This document shows, in pieces, positions 60,491 through 64,000 of a DNA stretch of 64,000 bases. Where the stretch lies: the NCBI RefSeq assembly GCF_001879205.1, contig NZ_MLFK01000007.1, positions 558,001 to 622,000 of the forward strand, in the 5' to 3' direction. Position 1 is the stretch's first letter. The number at the start of each line of letters is the position of its first letter. The notes under the pieces were generated by a model. It searched no databases. It was given only the letters and a program-made list of their open reading frames with translations, and was not told the DNA's origin. Both the position numbers and the translations under genes were made by a program. The DNA is from Flavobacterium johnsoniae. Lineage in GTDB: Bacteria; Bacteroidota; Bacteroidia; Flavobacteriales; Flavobacteriaceae.

Positions 60491-63331
60491 ATGAAAAAAG
60501 CTTACTTATTATGTGTATTGATTTTATCAGTTTTCGTTTCCCAAGCCCAGAGTGTTTGGAAAAACGTTCAGATTGGAGGCGCAGGTTTTGTTACCGGTAT
60601 TATTCCAAGTAAAACAGATGCCAATTTAAAATACGCCCGCACAGATGTGGGAGGAGCTTATCGATGGGATGCATCTAGCAGCAGATGGATACCCTTATTG
60701 GATTGGACCAGTGTAGATCAGCTGGGTTATCAGGGCGTGGAATCGCTGGCAATTGACCCTCAGGATAATAATGTGGTTTATATGCTGGTAGGAACCGATT
60801 ATTTTAATGGTCAGAAAACAGCCATTTTAAAATCAACCGATAGAGGTGTTAATTTTACTGAAACTATAGTAACCTCACAATTTAAGGCGCATGGAAACGG
60901 TATGGGAAGATCTAACGGCGAGCGATTGGCGGTAGACCCTAACAATTCTAATGTGCTTTTTTGCGGAAGCAGACGTGACGGATTGTTTAAAAGTACTAAT
61001 GGCGGTTCGACTTGGTCTAAGGTATCGTCATTTCCAGTTACGACAACGGCAAATGATAACGGAATCTGTTTTGTAATCTTTGATTCTGCATCAGTTTCTG
61101 GAGGCAGCACTCAGACTATTTATGCTGGTGTTTCCAGAACTGGAGCTTCCAATCTTTATAAAAGTACAGATGCTGGAAATACTTGGAATGCCGTTTCGGG
61201 AGCCACAATAAATTATATGCCTCAGCGAGCAGTGTTGGATTCCAACAGGGCTTTATTAATCACTTATGCTGATAAGGAAGGACCTTGGAACCCTTCTTCA
61301 GGACAGATTTGGAAGCTTTCTAGTACAGGGGCCTTAACCAATATTACACCATCATCCTTTTCGGGGCCTTTTGGCGGCATCGATGTTGCCCCATCCAATC
61401 CGCAGCGTCTGATTGCTTCATCAATGAATACCTATATGGCGCAGTATACCAATGCACAGGGCAATATAATTTATGCCGATCGTTTCTTTTTAAGTACAGA
61501 TGGCGGTGCATCATGGAGAGATCTGGTTGGAAATTCGGGAATCAATGTCTTAGACAATGGCTGTACTTGGATTTCAGGATCTTCAGCATCCATTCACTGG
61601 ACTGGGGACATCAAGTTTAATCCTTTTAATACCAATCAGGCAAGTGTAATATCGGGAAATGGTATTTTTACCTGTGATGATCTTAACGCGTCAAAAACCT
61701 CGTGGAAGTTTGACGCCATCGGCCTTGAAGAGAGCGTACCGCTGGGGTTAATCAGTATTCCGGGCGGACCTTTAATGAGTGTCATTGGAGATTATGACGG
61801 ATTTAAGCATACTGATGTTTCGACATTTGCACCGCAATACAAGCCTGCAATGGGAACCACATCCGGACTGGCGTATGCATCAGGAAATGCCAATAAAATT
61901 GTAAGGCTTGGTGAGAATATGTACTATTCCAATAATCAAGGAACTGACTGGATAAAAACAACTGCAGCCCTGGCAGGACCGCGCGGAACGGTTGGACTTT
62001 CTTATGATGGCATAACTATCCTGCATGTTCCGGAATCTTCCAGCGCTATGTACCGTTCTACCAATAATGGAGCCAGCTGGACGACAGTAACAGGAATTAA
62101 TTTTAATACGATTCCAGTATCTGATGCCATTACAAACAATAAATTTTATGCCTACAACAGAGCTAACGGAGATTTAAAAGCAAGCACAGACGGCGGTGCT
62201 TCTTTCAATACGGTTTCTAATGTTGGAGCAGGGGGATCCAGCCTAATTAGAACAGTGCCTGGGTATGCTGGGCACTTATGGATTGCCAAGAATTCTGGCG
62301 GACTGATAAGGTCAGTTAATGGCGGTGCCAGTTTTACCACACCTTCAACAACTGTAAGCAACGCTTCGGCAGTCGGAATTGGTAAAGCAAAGGCTGGCGC
62401 TTCTTATCCAACTATTTATATCTGGGGTACGGTAAGCGGTGTTACGGGAGTTTTTCGTTCGGTAGACCAAGGCAGCAACTGGACTCGCATTAATGATGAT
62501 GCGCATGAATATGGAGGTACAGGAAACGGGAACTTTGTAATGGGAGATATGAATATCTACGGGCGCGTTTATATGAGCACTGTGGGAAGAGGACTTGTTT
62601 ATGGTGACGATCTTGGTGAGGCCACATCCTATTATAACATTTCAAATAGAAGCACTGGACTGCTGATAGACGGAATGAGCAGAACAACGCAGGGAAGTAA
62701 TACAGGACAATGGACCTACAGTGGGAGCAGTGCCCAGCAATGGTCACTAGAGTATAGCGGGAGCGAGGTTATGATTAAAAACAGAGCTACTGGATTGTAT
62801 ATAGACGGGATGAGCAGAACAGCAAATCCATCAATCGCAGGACAATGGAGCTATAGTGGAAGTGAGGCGCAAAAATGGATACAAGAAGACGCTGGTTCGG
62901 GTTATTTCAGGTTTAAAAATAAAGCGACCGGAATGTATTTGGATGGTTTAGGAAATTCAACAAACGGAGCAGATCTAAGCCAATGGAGTCTCAGCTCAAG
63001 CAATAACCAGCAATGGTCTCTAACTGCGGTATCGAGTGCAACTTTGAGACTAGGTGATACTACAGAAAATCTGCAAGAGCAAAAAATTACTGTAATCTGT
63101 TCTCCAAATCCATTTACAAGCAGTTTTAAAATTGAAATAAATGATTATGCGGAACCGATAAGAGTACGAATTTTTGATATGAATGGAAAAAATGTTGAGT
63201 CTGTGCCGATATCGGACTCAAGCCAGCTGTCAATGGGAAGCACACTTCAGTCGGGATTGTATATCGTAAATGTGGAAGGAACAGGAGGTAATCTTCTCCA
63301 ATCATTTAAAATGATTAAGAAAACCAGATAA
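60491..63331 (+). CDS. GH74 xyloglucanase with ricin-like module and T9SS tail
   Basis: The 946-residue protein has a signal peptide (to about SQAQS). The GH74 double seven-bladed propeller carries Asp 52 in ARTDVGGAYRWD and the second catalytic region around 433-435 (IGDYDGF). Repeated STDGGASWR/STNGGSTW blades fill residues 100-700. A three-repeat ricin-type (CBM13-like) module follows (about 713-846), with LLIDGMSRT and LYIDGMSRT repeated almost identically. It ends in a T9SS sorting domain (865-946; CSPNPFTSSFKI). It should cleave xyloglucan outside the cell; secretion by T9SS sets it apart from the lipidated GH5. Confidence 0.93.
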   Translation: MKKAYLLCVLILSVFVSQAQSVWKNVQIGGAGFVTGIIPSKTDANLKYARTDVGGAYRWDASSSRWIPLLDWTSVDQLGYQGVESLAIDPQDNNVVYMLVGTDYFNGQKTAILKSTDRGVNFTETIVTSQFKAHGNGMGRSNGERLAVDPNNSNVLFCGSRRDGLFKSTNGGSTWSKVSSFPVTTTANDNGICFVIFDSASVSGGSTQTIYAGVSRTGASNLYKSTDAGNTWNAVSGATINYMPQRAVLDSNRALLITYADKEGPWNPSSGQIWKLSSTGALTNITPSSFSGPFGGIDVAPSNPQRLIASSMNTYMAQYTNAQGNIIYADRFFLSTDGGASWRDLVGNSGINVLDNGCTWISGSSASIHWTGDIKFNPFNTNQASVISGNGIFTCDDLNASKTSWKFDAIGLEESVPLGLISIPGGPLMSVIGDYDGFKHTDVSTFAPQYKPAMGTTSGLAYASGNANKIVRLGENMYYSNNQGTDWIKTTAALAGPRGTVGLSYDGITILHVPESSSAMYRSTNNGASWTTVTGINFNTIPVSDAITNNKFYAYNRANGDLKASTDGGASFNTVSNVGAGGSSLIRTVPGYAGHLWIAKNSGGLIRSVNGGASFTTPSTTVSNASAVGIGKAKAGASYPTIYIWGTVSGVTGVFRSVDQGSNWTRINDDAHEYGGTGNGNFVMGDMNIYGRVYMSTVGRGLVYGDDLGEATSYYNISNRSTGLLIDGMSRTTQGSNTGQWTYSGSSAQQWSLEYSGSEVMIKNRATGLYIDGMSRTANPSIAGQWSYSGSEAQKWIQEDAGSGYFRFKNKATGMYLDGLGNSTNGADLSQWSLSSSNNQQWSLTAVSSATLRLGDTTENLQEQKITVICSPNPFTSSFKIEINDYAEPIRVRIFDMNGKNVESVPISDSSQLSMGSTLQSGLYIVNVEGTGGNLLQSFKMIKKTR

Positions 63332-63344
63332 ATCAAATTAAGGG

Positions 63345-63383
63345 AAGTCCTAACAGTAGAATAAGCTCTGTTAGGACTTTTAT
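63345..63383 (+). terminator. Terminator between GH74 and GH29 genes
   Basis: AAGTCCTAACAG (63345-63356) and CTGTTAGGACTT (63368-63379) form a 12-bp perfect stem with an 11-nt loop, then T-rich sequence. It implies that GH29 is transcribed separately or by readthrough. Confidence 0.85.
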
Positions 63384-63512
63384 ATAGTGATTATGTACCT
63401 GTATCAGCACATTGTGTTGTAACTTAAAAAGCCATTAATCTTTCGTAATAAAAGCCCAAAAGAAAAATTTAAAAACACGTTAGCTCCGGGCTAACAAAAA
63501 ATAAAAATAAAA

Positions 63513-64000
63513 ATGTATAAAAACAATAAGAGAAACCAATTATTTACAGCTTTATGTATCCTCTGCGCCAGTTTTTTACAGGCACAGCAAAAATACCAGT
63601 CACTAGTTACAGAGAACACTGAAAAAGTCGCGTCGGGAAAATTTAAACCAACTTGGGAATCTCTCCAGCAGTATAAAACTCCTGAATGGTTTCGAAATGC
63701 TAAGTTTGGAATCTGGGCGCATTGGGGACCGCAATGTCAGCCGGAGCAGGGAGATTGGTATGGCCGATTTATGTATGATGAAGGCGGGGCGCAGTACAAA
63801 TGGCATATAGAACATTACGGACACCCATCTAAAGCAGGGTTTAAAGAGGTTATTAAGGATTGGAAAGCTGAAAACTGGGATCCTGAGAAAATTGTAGCAC
63901 TATATAAACGAGTTGGAGCACAGTATTTTTTTGCTATGGCCAACCATCATGATAATTTAGATTTATGGAACAGCAAATACCAAGCGTGGAATTCTACAAA
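63513..64000 (+). CDS. GH29 alpha-L-fucosidase (cut by window end)
   Basis: The frame is open from the ATG at 63513 to the window edge, giving 162 residues. A signal peptide ends near SFLQAQQ. The N-terminal GH29 pattern is clear: WESLQQYKTPEWFRNAKFGIWAHWGPQ, GDWYGRFMYDEG, YGHPSKAGFKEVIKDWKAENWDPEKIVALYKRVGAQYFFAMANHHDNLDLW. The enzyme removes terminal fucose, as in fucosylated xyloglucan side chains. The catalytic Asp/Glu lie beyond the window. It is preceded by a terminator, so it may have its own promoter. Confidence 0.9.
   Translation, partial: MYKNNKRNQLFTALCILCASFLQAQQKYQSLVTENTEKVASGKFKPTWESLQQYKTPEWFRNAKFGIWAHWGPQCQPEQGDWYGRFMYDEGGAQYKWHIEHYGHPSKAGFKEVIKDWKAENWDPEKIVALYKRVGAQYFFAMANHHDNLDLWNSKYQAWNST

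Overview
The window looks like a piece of a Flavobacterium-type chromosome (phylum Bacteroidota). The evidence is AT-rich DNA, TAnnTTTG promoter elements, SusC/SusD pairs, type IX secretion (T9SS) C-terminal sorting tails, FecI/FecR-type regulation and short dispersed intergenic repeats. No tool was run. Family calls come from motifs read in the translations, and all promoter and operator calls are by eye.

Region 1 (1-23,160) reads as ordinary chromosomal genes. It holds a cut-off M14 carboxypeptidase, a DEAD-box RNA helicase broken by an in-frame amber codon, a PhnA-like zinc-ribbon protein, the coaD / DUF421 / ddl run, and a divergent PASTA protein-rluD pair. A candidate structured RNA lies in the ddl/PASTA gap. 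Next come a lipoprotein, a double ABC ATPase with a degenerate first half, a mercaptopyruvate sulfurtransferase, a ThuA-like protein, DUF1398, a secreted alpha/beta hydrolase, an MscS channel, a 999-residue secreted polysaccharide-lyase-like protein, a thioesterase, a Na+/H+ antiporter and dnaK. The dnaK upstream region is rich in repeats and contains a sigma-54-like sequence.

Region 2 (23,160-28,700) looks like the remains of an integrative element. A translationally coupled operon encodes a Zn-finger/double-HTH protein, a tyrosine recombinase and a membrane coiled-coil protein. A second excisionase-like HTH gene, a tRNA-3'-end-like fragment and a complete IS6-family element follow. The IS abuts a gene that also carries a frameshift.

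Region 3 (28,700-36,700) is a regulatory and redox island. It has an HxlR regulator, an NmrA-like NAD(P)-binding protein, two membrane proteins, an AraC regulator, a UPF0173 metallo-hydrolase, and a three-gene set: a split-barrel flavin-reductase-like lipoprotein, a PepSY-type membrane protein and a membrane-anchored diflavin reductase. Two near-identical 21-bp sites sit exactly 41 bp upstream of the -7 elements of the NmrA and UPF0173 genes, which suggests a small regulon.

Region 4 (37,000-51,400, minus strand) is a FecI/FecR-controlled SusC/SusD operon. Its accessory genes are a TlpA-like thioredoxin, an S9 peptidase and an M16 peptidase rather than glycosidases, so it is probably a peptide or protein utilisation locus. 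A decayed MarR gene with two in-frame stops and a gene remnant lie between it and region 5.

Region 5 (52,700-64,000, plus strand) is a probable xyloglucan utilisation locus. It encodes SusC, SusD, an IPT-type surface glycan-binding lipoprotein, a BACON-GH5 endoglucanase, a GH74 enzyme with a ricin-like binding module and T9SS tail, and the start of a GH29 alpha-L-fucosidase cut by the window end.
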